A DNA stretch of 64,000 bases from a bacterium (lineage in GTDB: Bacteria > Desulfobacterota > Binatia > HRBIN30 > CADEER01), in the NCBI GenBank assembly GCA_019637795.1, contig JAHBUY010000003.1:753409-817408 (forward strand), written 5' to 3'. The stretch's first letter is position 1, and each line of letters opens with the position of its first letter. Shown piece after piece: positions 45,068 to 54,006 of the stretch. The position numbers and the translations under genes were made by a program. A model generated the notes under the pieces. That model made no database searches. It was not told the origin of the DNA and was given only the letters and a program-made list of their open reading frames with translations.

Positions 45068-47974
45068 TCAGCGGCGGCGGAAGGCGACGGCGGCCGTGGC
45101 GATGAGCGCGGCGAGTCCGAGGCCGAGGCCGATCGGCGACGCCGCGGGCGCCGGCGCGGCGGGCCCGCACAGCGCGCTGCTGCGATCATTGTCCGGGTTG
45201 AGATCGCCGCTCGTGCTGACGACGGCGGTGTTCACCTTGGCCGTGTTCTTGGGCGCCACCGTGACGGTCGCGAAGATGACCAATGGGCTGCCGCCGGCCG
45301 CCACGGGCGGCGGGTAGGAACAGTTCAGCACCGTCGCCGTCGAAGCGGCGCAGTTCCAGCCCGGAGCGTTGACGGGCAGTGACAAGGTGAGGCCGGCAGG
45401 CAGCGCATCCGTCACCTGGATGGGTCCGCTGGTCGGCCCATCACCGACGTTGTCCACCAGCAGTCGCATGGTGGTCGTCGCTCCCGGCCGACAGGATGCG
45501 GTGAAGGCCTTGCGGATGCGGACATCCGGGCCGATGAGCGGTTCCAGCGTCGGTTCGACGAACGTCTCGGTGGGGGTGACGGTTGGCGTTGCCGTCCCGG
45601 TGCGAGTCGCCGTGGCCGTCGCCGTCGGCGTCGACGTCACCGTCCCGGTGTGGGTGGCCGTCGCCGTCGCGGTCGACGTCGCCGTCCCCGTGTAGGTCGG
45701 AGTCACCGTCGGCGTCGGCGTCGAGGTCACCGTCCCGGTGTAGGTGGCCGTCGCCGTCGCGGTCGACGTCGCCGTCCCCGTGTAGGTCGGAGTCACCGTC
45801 GGCGTCGGCGTCGAGGTCACCGTCCCGGTGTGGGTGGCCGTCGCCGTCGCGGTCGACGTCGCCGTCCCCGTGTAGGTCGGAGTCACCGTCGGCGTCGGCG
45901 TCGAGGTCACCGTCCCGGTGTGGGTGGCCGTCGCCGTCGCCGTCGACGTCGCCGTCCCCGTGTAGGTCGCGGTCACCGTCGCCGTCGGCGTCGAGGTCAC
46001 CGTCCCCGTGTGGGTGGCGGTCGCCGTCGGCGTCGAGGTCACCGTTCCGGTGTGGGTGGCGGTGGCGGTCGGCGTGTTGGTGGCGGTGCCGGTGCGGGTG
46101 GCGGTGGCGGTGGCCGTCCGGGTGGCCGAGGCCGTGAGCGTGACGCTCGGCGTCAGGGTCCTGGTCGCGCTCGAGGTGACCGTGGCCGTCGCCGTCACGC
46201 TCGGGGTCTTGGTCGGACAGACGGTGGTCGACACGAACGTCTGCGGGAACGGCGTCGACGCGCTCTGGCCGAGGTAGTTGGTGTAGTCGACGCGCGAGTC
46301 GGGGTAGACGTCCACGAGTTGGTTGGGGCCGCCCGGGTTCAGCGTGACGTCGAAGGTGACCGAGCGCGTCTCGCCCAGGCTGAGGATGCCGAGATTCCAG
46401 GTGAGCGTCTGACCGTTGATGCTGGTCGGAACCGGGTTGCCCGAGCCGCCGATGTACGACACCCCGGGCGGCAGGATGTCGGTGATGACCGCGGTCGAGC
46501 CGGCGATCGAGGTCACCGCCTCGGCGATCTGCGCGAAGGCCGCCTCGATCCCGCTCGTCGGCACCTCGAAGTACTTGCTCGGATCGGTGGCGATGTTGCG
46601 CAGGGTATCGCGCGCGATGGTGCGCGTCGGTTCGGCGATGTTGGAGAGGTTCAACCCGACGCTGTACACGATCGTGCCGGCCGCCTTGGCGGCCGTGGCC
46701 TGATCGACCGCGTCCTGCGTGCACGCGTTCGGCGTGGTGGGCTCGGTGGGGCAGGTCGCGCCGGCGGCGGTGCGATTGGCGACGCCGTCGGACAGGACGA
46801 CGAGCACGCGCACCACCGGCGCGCTGCGGCCGTTGTTGGCGAGCTGGGTCTGGCCGTTGAGCACGCCGCCGCCGATGTTGGTGAAGCCGCTGGCCGACAG
46901 GCCGTCGACCGCCGTCTTGACGCTGGTGAAGTTGCTGGTCAGCCCGCTGTCCAGGGTCGGCGTCGTGCTGTACGACGTGAGGCCGGCGCGATCGGTGGCG
47001 GGATCGAGCTGGTCGATCAGGACCTTGGCGGCGTTCTTGGCGTTGGTGATGGGCTGCACCGGGTTGCCGCCGGCATCGTCCATCGATCCGGAGCGGTCGA
47101 AGACGATCTGCACGTCGAGCGGCACGTGCTGGCTCGGCGGGTCGCCGGTGCCGCTGACGTCGAGCTTCACGCGCGCCTGCTGGCAGTCGGCCAGCGCCAC
47201 CGCCTGCTTGGCGGCGGTGAGCGCCGGGGGAATGAACACGCCTTTGTAGGTCGCCAGCGCCACCGCCCAGTCGCGGCTGGTGATCGTGCCGTCGGCGGCA
47301 TAGGCGCCGGTCAGCGTGACGATGCGGAACTCGGGATTGATCGTGATGTTGGTGTCGGCGGTGCCGCCGGTGGTGCCGGCGCGCGTCAGGCCGGTGTAGT
47401 AGGGGCCGGCGGTGAAGCTGTCGCCGCTCGGGCCCTCGACGCCGATGGCGCCGATCACCAATTCATAGGCCTGGGTGGTCGTGGCGCTCAGTCCGGAAGA
47501 GGGCACCGTGCCGGTGCCGGTCTGCGTCTTGACCTTGTCGAGCGGCGACGGCGCCAGGATGCCGGAGAACTCGTTGGCCGCCAGGGCACGAGCGGTGACG
47601 CTCGGATGGGAGACGGTGATGGTGTTGCCGGCGGCCAGGGCGGCGACGTTGTGGGCGGCGAGGATGACCGTGCGCACCCCGTCGGCGTTGGTGACCGTGG
47701 CATCGGCGGAATAGGTGTTGTTGGCGCTGTCGGTGGCCGAGACGGTGCCGCTGGCGTTGTCCATCGCCAGGGTCAGGATGATGCTGTTGCCGGCCGCCAC
47801 CCCGCCGGCTGGCACGGTGACGGCGATGGTCGTCCCCGCGGTCTTCGATGAGGCAGTGCCGATCGTCTTGACGTGCGTGATCGTCGCCGCCGCCGGCGCG
47901 GCCGACAGGAGCAGCGCGAACAGGGCCAGGGAAGCGGGCGCGAGGGCGCGACGGGACGCAGAACGTACGAGCAT
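45068..47974 (-). CDS. large secreted VWA-domain protein with Thr-rich tandem repeats
   Basis: 968 residues from the ATG at 47974, with GAGAGGAAG upstream; the frame is open to 48037. Order: signal peptide (to about residue 30), a beta-rich domain, a von Willebrand A domain from about 287 with intact MIDAS D293-x-S-x-S ([10 protein letters not shown]), then a DUF11-like strand domain, a Thr/Pro region of 30-residue repeats ([18 protein letters not shown] type, encoded by a 90-bp DNA repeat), and a second DUF11-like domain. The end is a membrane helix plus RRR ([20 protein letters not shown]), like a CTERM anchor. I expect a surface-anchored adhesin or matrix protein. No sortase or exosortase gene is in view. 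Confidence 0.8.
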   Translation of the reverse strand: MLVRSASRRALAPASLALFALLLSAAPAAATITHVKTIGTASSKTAGTTIAVTVPAGGVAAGNSIILTLAMDNASGTVSATDSANNTYSADATVTNADGVRTVILAAHNVAALAAGNTITVSHPSVTARALAANEFSGILAPSPLDKVKTQTGTGTVPSSGLSATTTQAYELVIGAIGVEGPSGDSFTAGPYYTGLTRAGTTGGTADTNITINPEFRIVTLTGAYAADGTITSRDWAVALATYKGVFIPPALTAAKQAVALADCQQARVKLDVSGTGDPPSQHVPLDVQIVFDRSGSMDDAGGNPVQPITNAKNAAKVLIDQLDPATDRAGLTSYSTTPTLDSGLTSNFTSVKTAVDGLSASGFTNIGGGVLNGQTQLANNGRSAPVVRVLVVLSDGVANRTAAGATCPTEPTTPNACTQDAVDQATAAKAAGTIVYSVGLNLSNIAEPTRTIARDTLRNIATDPSKYFEVPTSGIEAAFAQIAEAVTSIAGSTAVITDILPPGVSYIGGSGNPVPTSINGQTLTWNLGILSLGETRSVTFDVTLNPGGPNQLVDVYPDSRVDYTNYLGQSASTPFPQTFVSTTVCPTKTPSVTATATVTSSATRTLTPSVTLTASATRTATATATRTGTATNTPTATATHTGTVTSTPTATATHTGTVTSTPTATVTATYTGTATSTATATATHTGTVTSTPTPTVTPTYTGTATSTATATATHTGTVTSTPTPTVTPTYTGTATSTATATATYTGTVTSTPTPTVTPTYTGTATSTATATATHTGTVTSTPTATATATRTGTATPTVTPTETFVEPTLEPLIGPDVRIRKAFTASCRPGATTTMRLLVDNVGDGPTSGPIQVTDALPAGLTLSLPVNAPGWNCAASTATVLNCSYPPPVAAGGSPLVIFATVTVAPKNTAKVNTAVVSTSGDLNPDNDRSSALCGPAAPAPAASPIGLGLGLAALIATAAVAFRRR
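45640..46010 (-). repeat. intragenic 90-bp tandem repeat in the VWA-domain gene
   Basis: About four copies of a 90-bp unit (anchor TGTAGGTCGG at 45691, 45781 and 45871, then diverging) encode the Thr-rich linker. Copies are nearly identical, so length variation between strains is likely. Confidence 0.8.
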
Positions 47975-48271
47975 GGCTCTTCCTCTCTTTCGGACCGTGT
48001 CCGGCACGCTTCGTTGGCCCAGAACTGGGCGCGCCATCGACGAAGGGGGATGCTCAGTACGTTCGCCGCAAAGCGTTCGTCATTCAACATAAAATGCGTT
48101 GCCCCATGCATGAATCCATTTAATCCAACATGCTACCTGCCATACCAACTCGCCTAATCCCGATATCGCTCACGGAAATGGCACTCATGCGCACGGCTGA
48201 TGCCGCGCAAGCGGTTCGACCGACGGGCACATTGACGCTGCGGCCGCGGACCCGGTAATGGCGCGGCGTCC
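47975..48271. other. intergenic spacer, locally AT-richer
   Basis: I see no gene here. On the minus strand TTCATG (48114-48109) and TATGTT (48091-48086), 17 nt apart, could be a weak promoter for the VWA-domain gene. Confidence 0.3.
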
Positions 48272-49324
48272 ATGGACACGCCCACCGGCGCACCGGGTCT
48301 CGCGCCTCAGCCCCTGGTGTCGGCGGTCGTGGTGAGCCGGCAGGGCGGCGACGTGCTGGTGGAATGCCTCGCCTCACTGCTCGGCCAGACCTATCCACGG
48401 CTCGAGGTGATCCTGGTCGACAACAGCGACGACGGCGCCCACGCCGGCGCCATGCGGGCGCGCCACGGCGAGCGCCTGCGCATCATCGCCAACCGACGCA
48501 ACGAGGGATTCGCCGGCGGCTGCAATCGCGGCATACGGGCGGCACGGGGCGAGTGGATCCTGTTGCTGAACGACGACGCGGTGGCCGACCCCGACCTGGT
48601 GGCCGCATTGATGGCCGTCGCCGGCGCGCGTCCCGACGTCGGCATGCTGGCCTGCCGCGTCGTGTCGTACGAGTTCCCCCATCTGATCGATTCCGCCGGG
48701 CTGCTCCTCTACCCCGACGGCATCTGCCGCTCGCGCGGCTGGGAGGAGAAGGATCTCGGCCAGTACGATCAGGAGGCGGACGTCCTGGCGCCGAACGGCT
48801 GCGCCGCCGGCTATCGCGCCAGCATGCTGCGCGAGACCGGGCTCTTCGACGAGGCGTACTTCATGTACCTCGAGGACCTCGACCTCGGCATGCGCGGGCG
48901 GCTCGCCGGCTGGGGGTGTCGCTACGTGCCCGCCGCCCGCGTCCGCCACCGCGGCTCGTTCACCACCGGTCCACACTCGCGGCGCAAGGCCTTCCTGGTC
49001 GAGCGCAACCGCATCTGGAACGCGGTCAAGTTCCTGCCCGGCTTCCTGCTCCTGGTCAGCCCGCTGTTCACCCTCAACCGCTACCTGCTGCAGTTGTACG
49101 CGGCGGCCACCCGTCAGGGCCTGGCCGGCAAGTTCGCCCGCGACTACTCCTATGCCCAGGGCGCGACGACCATCGCCGCCGCCTACCTGGCGGCGGCGTG
49201 GCATCTGCCGCCGATGTGGCGCGCGCGGCGCCACATCCAGCGCCGGTCGGCCCTCAGCAAGCGCCAGCTCTACGAGCTGATCAGCCGCTTCAAGCTCGAC
49301 GCCATCGAACTGGCGCTGAAGTAG
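48272..49324 (+). CDS. GT2-family glycosyltransferase
   Basis: 350 residues from the ATG at 48272. GT-A fold of the rhamnosyl/galactofuranosyltransferase-like branch: VSAVVVSRQGGDVLVECLASLL, donor loop ILVDNSDDG, NEGFAGGCNRGIRAARGEWILLLNDDA in pieces (the DD metal motif), the acceptor motif MYLEDLDLGMRGRLAGW with ED, and WGCRYVPAARVRHRGSFTTG. A C-terminal hydrophobic patch (FLPGFLLLVSPLF) suggests membrane contact. It probably adds a sugar to a surface glycan. No other glycan genes are adjacent. Confidence 0.88.
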   Translation: MDTPTGAPGLAPQPLVSAVVVSRQGGDVLVECLASLLGQTYPRLEVILVDNSDDGAHAGAMRARHGERLRIIANRRNEGFAGGCNRGIRAARGEWILLLNDDAVADPDLVAALMAVAGARPDVGMLACRVVSYEFPHLIDSAGLLLYPDGICRSRGWEEKDLGQYDQEADVLAPNGCAAGYRASMLRETGLFDEAYFMYLEDLDLGMRGRLAGWGCRYVPAARVRHRGSFTTGPHSRRKAFLVERNRIWNAVKFLPGFLLLVSPLFTLNRYLLQLYAAATRQGLAGKFARDYSYAQGATTIAAAYLAAAWHLPPMWRARRHIQRRSALSKRQLYELISRFKLDAIELALK

Positions 49325-49480
49325 GCGACCGAGCGGGCGCGCGATCGGATCTTGCGATCACCCACGACGCCGGCCTATGAGCGACATCGACGGTGGCGAA
49401 GCGCCAGGGGGGCGCTCGCCATGCCGGCCGTCGCAGCGCATCGACACGCGTCGCGAGCCATCGCTCGCCAGGAGGGGGCT

Positions 49481-50272
49481 ATGCTGCAGAGACACATCAC
49501 GGGACTCGCCATCGCCGTCGCCGTCGCCACGGTGCTGGGCACCGGGGATTCGGCGCTCGCCGGCCCGACCGACGCGCAGAAGTGCACGGCGAAGCAGTTG
49601 CTCGCTTCGGGCAACGCCGCCAAGTGCCTGTTCAAGGCCGGGGCCAAGGCGGCGCAGATCGGCGACGCGCCGTCCGGCGACGCGCTCGATGCCTGCCAGA
49701 ACAAGCTGTCGAGCGCCTTCGCGAAGGCCGAGACCGCCGCTGGCGGGGATTGTCCGGGGGGCGGCGACGCCGCGTCGGTCGGCATCGAGATCCAGGGGTG
49801 CGTCCAACGGGTCGAGGGCGCGCTGTCGGGAACGCGCTTCGTCGACAACGGTGACGGCACGGTCACCGACAACGCCACCGGCATCCTCTGGGAGAAGAAG
49901 ACGGCGACCGGCGGGTGTCTGCACTGCATGGACGTCGACCGCTCCTGGAACGAGGCGATGACGACCTTCATCGGCCGGGTCAACGGGCTCGACGACGCCA
50001 GCGCGCTGGGCGGTCGGCGGAACTGGGGCCTGCCGACGATCGAGGAGTTGCTGACCATCTTCGACTGCAGCAGCTTGCCGTGCTCGCCCGTCGATCCGCT
50101 GGTCGGACCGGGTGTGCCGTCGCTGATCCTGCACGCGCTGTCGGGAACCTACGACCCCGACGCGGCGTGCGCCAGGGCGCTCAACACGCTCACCGGCAAC
50201 GTCGACTGCCTCACCGACCTCGACGCCCTCGCCGGCGCCTCGCGCGCCCGGGTCCGCAACAACGCGTACTGA
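49481..50272 (+). CDS. secreted Lcl/DUF1566-domain protein
   Basis: 263 residues from the ATG at 49481, with GGAGGGGG just upstream; the frame is open to 49352. The signal peptide ends near SALAGPTDAQ. Residues about 24-100 form a Cys-containing helical segment (KCTAKQLLASGNAAKCLFKAG). The C-terminal half has the Lcl/DUF1566 pattern FVDNGDGTVTDNATGILWEKK, then DVDRSWNEAMTTFIGRVNGL and GGRRNWGLPTIEELLTI, as in exported collagen- and lectin-like proteins. The role is probably extracellular binding. Confidence 0.78.
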   Translation: MLQRHITGLAIAVAVATVLGTGDSALAGPTDAQKCTAKQLLASGNAAKCLFKAGAKAAQIGDAPSGDALDACQNKLSSAFAKAETAAGGDCPGGGDAASVGIEIQGCVQRVEGALSGTRFVDNGDGTVTDNATGILWEKKTATGGCLHCMDVDRSWNEAMTTFIGRVNGLDDASALGGRRNWGLPTIEELLTIFDCSSLPCSPVDPLVGPGVPSLILHALSGTYDPDAACARALNTLTGNVDCLTDLDALAGASRARVRNNAY

Positions 50273-50309
50273 CCCGCGGCGCACGCGGCGCCGCCGCCAC
50301 GAGCCGCCG

Positions 50310-51406
50310 GTGAGCGAGTTGTCCCCCCCCCCGGAAAGGCGGCGGGCGCCGGACCGTTCGCTCCATCGTCACAGCACCGGATCGGCTCGGACCTGCTGCT
50401 CCTGTACCTCGGCGCCGAGTGCGGACAGCGCTGCGCCTTCTGCGCCCTCAAGACCTACCAGCCGCCGCGCGACGGAGCCGCCGCCGAGCTGGCGGTGCTG
50501 CTGGCGCACGCGCGGGCGGCGCGCGAGCGGGGGATCGCGCACGTTCAGCTCGAGGGCATCGATCCGGTCGCCTTCTCGCACATCCTGCCCCTGGTCGAGC
50601 AGCTCTCGCCGCTCGGCTTCTCCCGGCTCACCGTCATGGGGACGGCGCGACGCTTCGCCGACACCTCCTTCCGGGAGGCATTCCTCGCCCGCGCCCCGCA
50701 CGCGACGACCGTCGTCGTGCCGCTGTACGGCGTCACCGCCGACGTCCACGACGCGGTGACCGGTCGCCCCGGCTCGTTCCGGGAGGCGCGCGCCGCCATC
50801 GATGGACTGCTCGCGAGCAGCCGCAAGCCGGTGCAGGTCGCCATCACGACGGTGCCGACACCGGCCAACGTCGGAGAGATCGCGTCGATCTTCGCGCTCG
50901 GCGCCAGGCTCGGCGTCGAGGTGCGGAGTCGCCTGCCCTATCCGCTCCGCCAGGCCGGAACGGCGATCTACGGCGGCGTGGCGCTGCGCGAGAGCGAGAT
51001 CGTCGAGACGTTCGCGCGCGCCCTGGCGCGCATCCGCTCGCGGCGTGACGAGGTCGCGCGCGCCTTCGCCCAGACGCTGCCGCATCCCTGCGTCTTGTAT
51101 CGCGCCGCCGAGCAGCCGGGCGGCAGGCCGTTGCGGCCGCGCCGCGACGATCACTGGCACCTCGAGGGGGCCGACAGCCCGGCGTACGACGGCAAGGAGC
51201 AGCCGGTGGCCACCGTGCCCTGCCCGCGCGTCGCGACGTGCACTCTCGCCCCGCGCTGTCCGGGCCGGCACTACCAGGCCTACGCCGAGCGCTTCGGCCT
51301 CGACGAATTCGTGCCGCCGGCGCCGCGGTGGCACGCTCGGTTCGCCTGGATCGAGCGGATCCGCGAGACGGCCGGCGCGTGGGCCGGTCGACGGCGCGCT
51401 CGCTGA
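50310..51406 (+). CDS. radical SAM protein, reading frame split at a ten-C run
   Basis: The radical SAM core sits in the frame that ends at 51406: LLLLYLGAECGQRCAFCALKT with C-x3-C-x2-C near 50420-50442, then a TIM-barrel-like stretch and a Cys-rich end (VPCPRVATCTLAPRC). No ATG, GTG or TTG precedes the motif in that frame; the first one, GTG at 50495, would remove the cluster-binding cysteines. A GTG at 50310 in the neighbouring frame opens MSELSPPP and meets the C10 run at 50323-50332; a -1 shift there (or one missing C in the sequence) joins the two frames into about 366 residues. The substrate is unknown. Confidence 0.65.
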
Positions 51407-51498
51407 CCGGCGGGGCGCGCCGCGCCTGCCGTCGCCAGGTGCGCGGCCAACAACACCTGCCCTCTTCGCGGCTCACGACGGGCGTTGTCTCCGCACCG

Positions 51499-51530
51499 AA
51501 TCTTGATGAATCTTGACAGATCAAGGCAGA
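51499..51530 (+). promoter_or_regulatory. repeat-rich operator candidate before the toxin-antitoxin pair
   Basis: AATCTTGA occurs at 51499-51506 and 51509-51516, 10 bp apart. CTTGA (51512-51516) also forms an inverted repeat with TCAAG (51521-51525). Half-sites spaced one helical turn apart are typical for ribbon-helix-helix antitoxins, and the ATG follows at 51548. Confidence 0.5.
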
Positions 51531-51547
51531 TCGAGACACTTGGGCTC

Positions 51548-51775
51548 ATGGGCCAGGCGCGCGAGAAATTCGCATCCCAGATCGACAGCAGCCTCCTGCG
51601 GGATGTGCGCCGCCTGGCCAAGGCGGAAGGCCGGCAGATTCAGGCGCTGCTCGAGGAGGCCTTGCACGACCTGCTCGACAAACGGCGTCAGGAGAGCCCG
51701 CGTCGCCGCATCATGGATCTCTACGCCGCCAGCCATGACCGGTATGCGGATCTCTACCGCAAGCTGGCGAAGTGA
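51548..51775 (+). CDS. ribbon-helix-helix-type antitoxin of a Doc toxin
   Basis: 75 residues from the ATG at 51548. The N-terminal FASQIDSSLLRDVRRLAKAEGRQIQALLEEALHDLLD (in pieces) fits a short beta strand plus two helices, as in RHH DNA-binding antitoxins. The C-terminal tail ESPRRRIMDLYAASHDRYADLYRKLAK would block the toxin. The stop overlaps the toxin GTG (GTGA), so translation is coupled. Probably autoregulated through the repeats at 51499-51530. Confidence 0.75.
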   Translation: MGQAREKFASQIDSSLLRDVRRLAKAEGRQIQALLEEALHDLLDKRRQESPRRRIMDLYAASHDRYADLYRKLAK

Positions 51776-52155
51776 CCGTCCACCTCACGCTCGTCGAGGC
51801 GCTGGCAATCCACCGCGACCTGATCGACCGCTATGGGGCAGGCATGGGGTCCGCGACCCCGGCCTCCTCGATGCGGCCCTCTTTCGCCCGCAGACGGGGT
51901 ACTACTAAGGACGTCATCGAGGAAGCTGCCGCGCTTTGGGAGAGCCTCTCGCAGAACCACCCCTTCGTCGACGGCAACAAACGCCTGGCCTTTGCCGCGA
52001 CGTACACCTTCCTCGCCGCCAACGGCATGGAGCTCACGGCATCGGGCGACTCCGCATTCGACTTCATCAACGGTCTCTACACCGCCGGCACGTTCCAGTT
52101 TGCGCAGCTCGAGGAGTGGTTGCGGCACAATGTTCGCGTGGCAAAAGGGCGTTGA
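51772..52155 (+). CDS. Doc-type toxin with two compensating frameshifts
   Basis: 127 residues from a GTG at 51772. The Fic/Doc motif HPFVDGNKR (residues 63-71) is intact in NHPFVDGNKRLAFAATYTFLAANG. Residues about 23-45 are nonsense, but the overlapping +2-phase frame across the same bases reads GRHGVRDPGLLDAALFRPQTGYY, the conserved Doc segment. One base therefore seems lost in the G4 run at 51835-51838 and one gained in ACTACTAAG near 51906. As written the protein keeps its length but lacks the conserved flap region, so it is probably a weak or dead AMP/phospho-transferase toxin, unless these are sequence errors. Confidence 0.7.
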   Translation: MTVHLTLVEALAIHRDLIDRYGAGMGSATPASSMRPSFARRRGTTKDVIEEAAALWESLSQNHPFVDGNKRLAFAATYTFLAANGMELTASGDSAFDFINGLYTAGTFQFAQLEEWLRHNVRVAKGR

Positions 52156-52177
52156 AGGCCCAACCCCGTGTCGGAGG

Positions 52178-52204
52178 ACCGACGGAATGAGCTCCGTCAG
52201 CGGT
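52178..52204 (+). terminator. hairpin after the toxin-antitoxin pair
   Basis: GACGGA (52181-52186) and TCCGTC (52193-52198) pair around a 6-nt loop, with flanking ACC/GGT; 23 nt past the toxin stop. Confidence 0.35.
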
Positions 52205-52324
52205 CGCTTTCGCTGACGAAGGACGCACCTGCCCGCCACCCGCCCGATCGTCGCCGCCGTCTCGTGCAGTGCCACACCGACCCAGAGCGGCGGGGCGCGA
52301 CGCCGCGCCTGCCGGCGGTGGCGG

Positions 52325-53140
52325 CTACAGGCGCGGGCTGGGATCGCCGCAGGGACACGGCGAGGCGTCGATCGCGGCCGACAGCTCGACGTCGACGCGC
52401 AGCGGCGCGATCGCCCGCCGCAACGCCGTCAGCACCAGGCGGCCGTCGACGGTCTCCGCGTACACGTCGTCGGCCAGGTGCAGGCCGCGCTGCGCCGCGC
52501 ATTCGCCCGCGATCCAGGTGCCGACGTGCGGGACGGAGAGGATGCGCCTGACGTCGGGCCGCGGCGGGGCGGCGAGCAAGGCGGCGTCCGCGGGCGTGAG
52601 GATGGCGACGAACACCCGCGGCCGCGGGTAGCCGTCGGCGCCGTGCAGGAACGCGAGCGAAGCGGGATCGACGATCAGCACGTCGGGACGGACGATCTCC
52701 CACACGTCGGCGGCGCGCCGAAGGCCGGCGGCGTCGACGATCGGCCCGACCGGCAGCGCCAGCGCGTCGAGCGCATCGAGCGCGTCGGTCACCGCCAGCG
52801 TGCCGGGCGCCACCAGGCCGCCCTCGAGCGTGTCGGAGCTGCGGCCGCGCGGCGCCAGGCCCGCGCGGCGCAGCATGCGGGCGCCGAGCGCCGCCTCGCG
52901 GTCGAGGTCGGCGCGCGACCAGGCGATCGGCGTCGGCGTCGGCAGCGCCGCGGTGGCGAGGCCGGCGCGGATGAGATCGTCGGCGACGACGCCGTAGCGG
53001 CCGAACGGCGGATGCGCCTCGACCTCGGCCGCGATGTCGGCGCCGCGCAGCACCGGCACGCGGCTCCACTCCGGGGGCGGCGAGCCGGCGCGCAGATGCG
53101 CCAGCAGCGCCGCCGCGTCCTTGTTCGGCGCGGCGAACAT
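52325..53140 (-). CDS. protein of unknown function, weakly PaaK/adenylate-ligase-like
   Basis: 271 residues from an ATG at 53140 with no visible ribosome-binding site. The composition and codon use look genuine. Some segments (RYGVVADDLIRAGL, SRADLDREAALGARMLRRAGLAPRGR, GPIVDAAGLRRAADVWEIVRPDVLIV) remind me of phenylacetate-CoA-ligase-like proteins, but the ATP-binding TSGTTG-type loop is absent, so it is at best a truncated relative. The Cys pair CPCGDP lies at the C-terminus. It is divergent from an enoyl-CoA hydratase gene, with an imperfect palindrome between them. Confidence 0.55.
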   Translation of the reverse strand: MFAAPNKDAAALLAHLRAGSPPPEWSRVPVLRGADIAAEVEAHPPFGRYGVVADDLIRAGLATAALPTPTPIAWSRADLDREAALGARMLRRAGLAPRGRSSDTLEGGLVAPGTLAVTDALDALDALALPVGPIVDAAGLRRAADVWEIVRPDVLIVDPASLAFLHGADGYPRPRVFVAILTPADAALLAAPPRPDVRRILSVPHVGTWIAGECAAQRGLHLADDVYAETVDGRLVLTALRRAIAPLRVDVELSAAIDASPCPCGDPSPRL

Positions 53141-53141
53141 A

Positions 53142-53158
53142 TGTTAGCGGCGCTACCA
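53142..53158. promoter_or_regulatory. imperfect palindrome between divergent acyl-CoA genes
   Basis: TGTTAGCGGCGCTACCA has 7 of 8 matching arm positions around a central G. It contains the GTTAGC half-site seen in the TetR operator at 36077-36096, and lies in the 65-bp spacer of the divergent pair. Confidence 0.3.
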
Positions 53159-53205
53159 TCGCGCGGCCGCCCAGGGCAAGCCGCGTCCCCACGAGAGGAG
53201 ACTCG

Positions 53206-54006
53206 ATGTCGTACGAGACCGTGTCGTTCGAGGTGCGCGATCGCGTCGCCACGCTGACCCTGAACCGGCCGGAGCGCATGAACGCGATGAACCAGCAGAT
53301 GAAGGACGATCTGCGCGCCGCCTGGCAGCGGGTGAAGGACGACCCGGAGATCTGGGTGGCGATCATCACCGGCGCCGGCAAGGCCTTTTCGAGCGGCGCC
53401 GACGTGCAGGCGCTCGACTCCGGCGGCTTCACCAAGATCGACCGCTGGCGCGAGCTCTGCATGCACGAGGGCATCCGCGCCCTGCCGACGCCGCGCCGCA
53501 TGGTCGTCCACAAGCCGGTGATCGCGGCGGTGAACGGCGTCGTCGCCGGCGTCTCGCTCGACCAGGTCACCGAGGCCGACATCCCCATCGCCTCCGACCG
53601 GGCGTACTTCGTCGACCCGCACGTCTCGATCGGCCTCGTCTCCTCGCACGAGATGGTGAACATGGCGCGCCGCGTCCCGGTCGCCGTCTGCCTGCGCATG
53701 GCGCTGCTCGGCAACCAGGAGCGGATGAGCGCGCAGCGCGCCTACGAGGTCGGACTGGTCACCGAGGTGGTGCCGCACGAGCAGCTCCTCGAGCGCGCCA
53801 ACGAGCTGGCGCAGAAGCTCTGTCAGAACGCGCCGCTGGCGGTGTGGGGCACCAAGATGGGCGTGCTGCGCGGCCTCGGCCTGCCGATCGAGCAGGCGGA
53901 GGAGATCGCCGCCGGCTACCTCGAGGTGGTCGAGCAGTCCGAGGACCAGAAGGAGGGCCCGCGCTCGTTCGTGGAGAAGCGCAAGCCGGTGTGGAAGGCG
54001 CGCTGA
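53206..54006 (+). CDS. enoyl-CoA hydratase/isomerase-family protein with altered catalytic residues
   Basis: 266 residues from the ATG at 53206 with GAGAGGAG upstream. Crotonase fold: TLNRPERMNAMNQQM, ITGAGKAFSSGADVQAL (oxyanion hole), then GVVAGVSLDQVTEADIPIASDRAYFVDPHVSIGLVSS. Where classical hydratases have Glu in GGxxE and QPE, this protein reads SLD and DPH, so both catalytic glutamates are replaced. It may be an isomerase, a hydrolase or a hydratase for an unusual CoA ester. An acyl-CoA dehydrogenase follows after a palindromic repeat. Confidence 0.85.
   Translation: MSYETVSFEVRDRVATLTLNRPERMNAMNQQMKDDLRAAWQRVKDDPEIWVAIITGAGKAFSSGADVQALDSGGFTKIDRWRELCMHEGIRALPTPRRMVVHKPVIAAVNGVVAGVSLDQVTEADIPIASDRAYFVDPHVSIGLVSSHEMVNMARRVPVAVCLRMALLGNQERMSAQRAYEVGLVTEVVPHEQLLERANELAQKLCQNAPLAVWGTKMGVLRGLGLPIEQAEEIAAGYLEVVEQSEDQKEGPRSFVEKRKPVWKAR

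Noticed and set aside
45650..47851. long plus-strand frame rich in GRRRRG
   Set aside because: Shadow of the Thr-rich minus-strand VWA gene.
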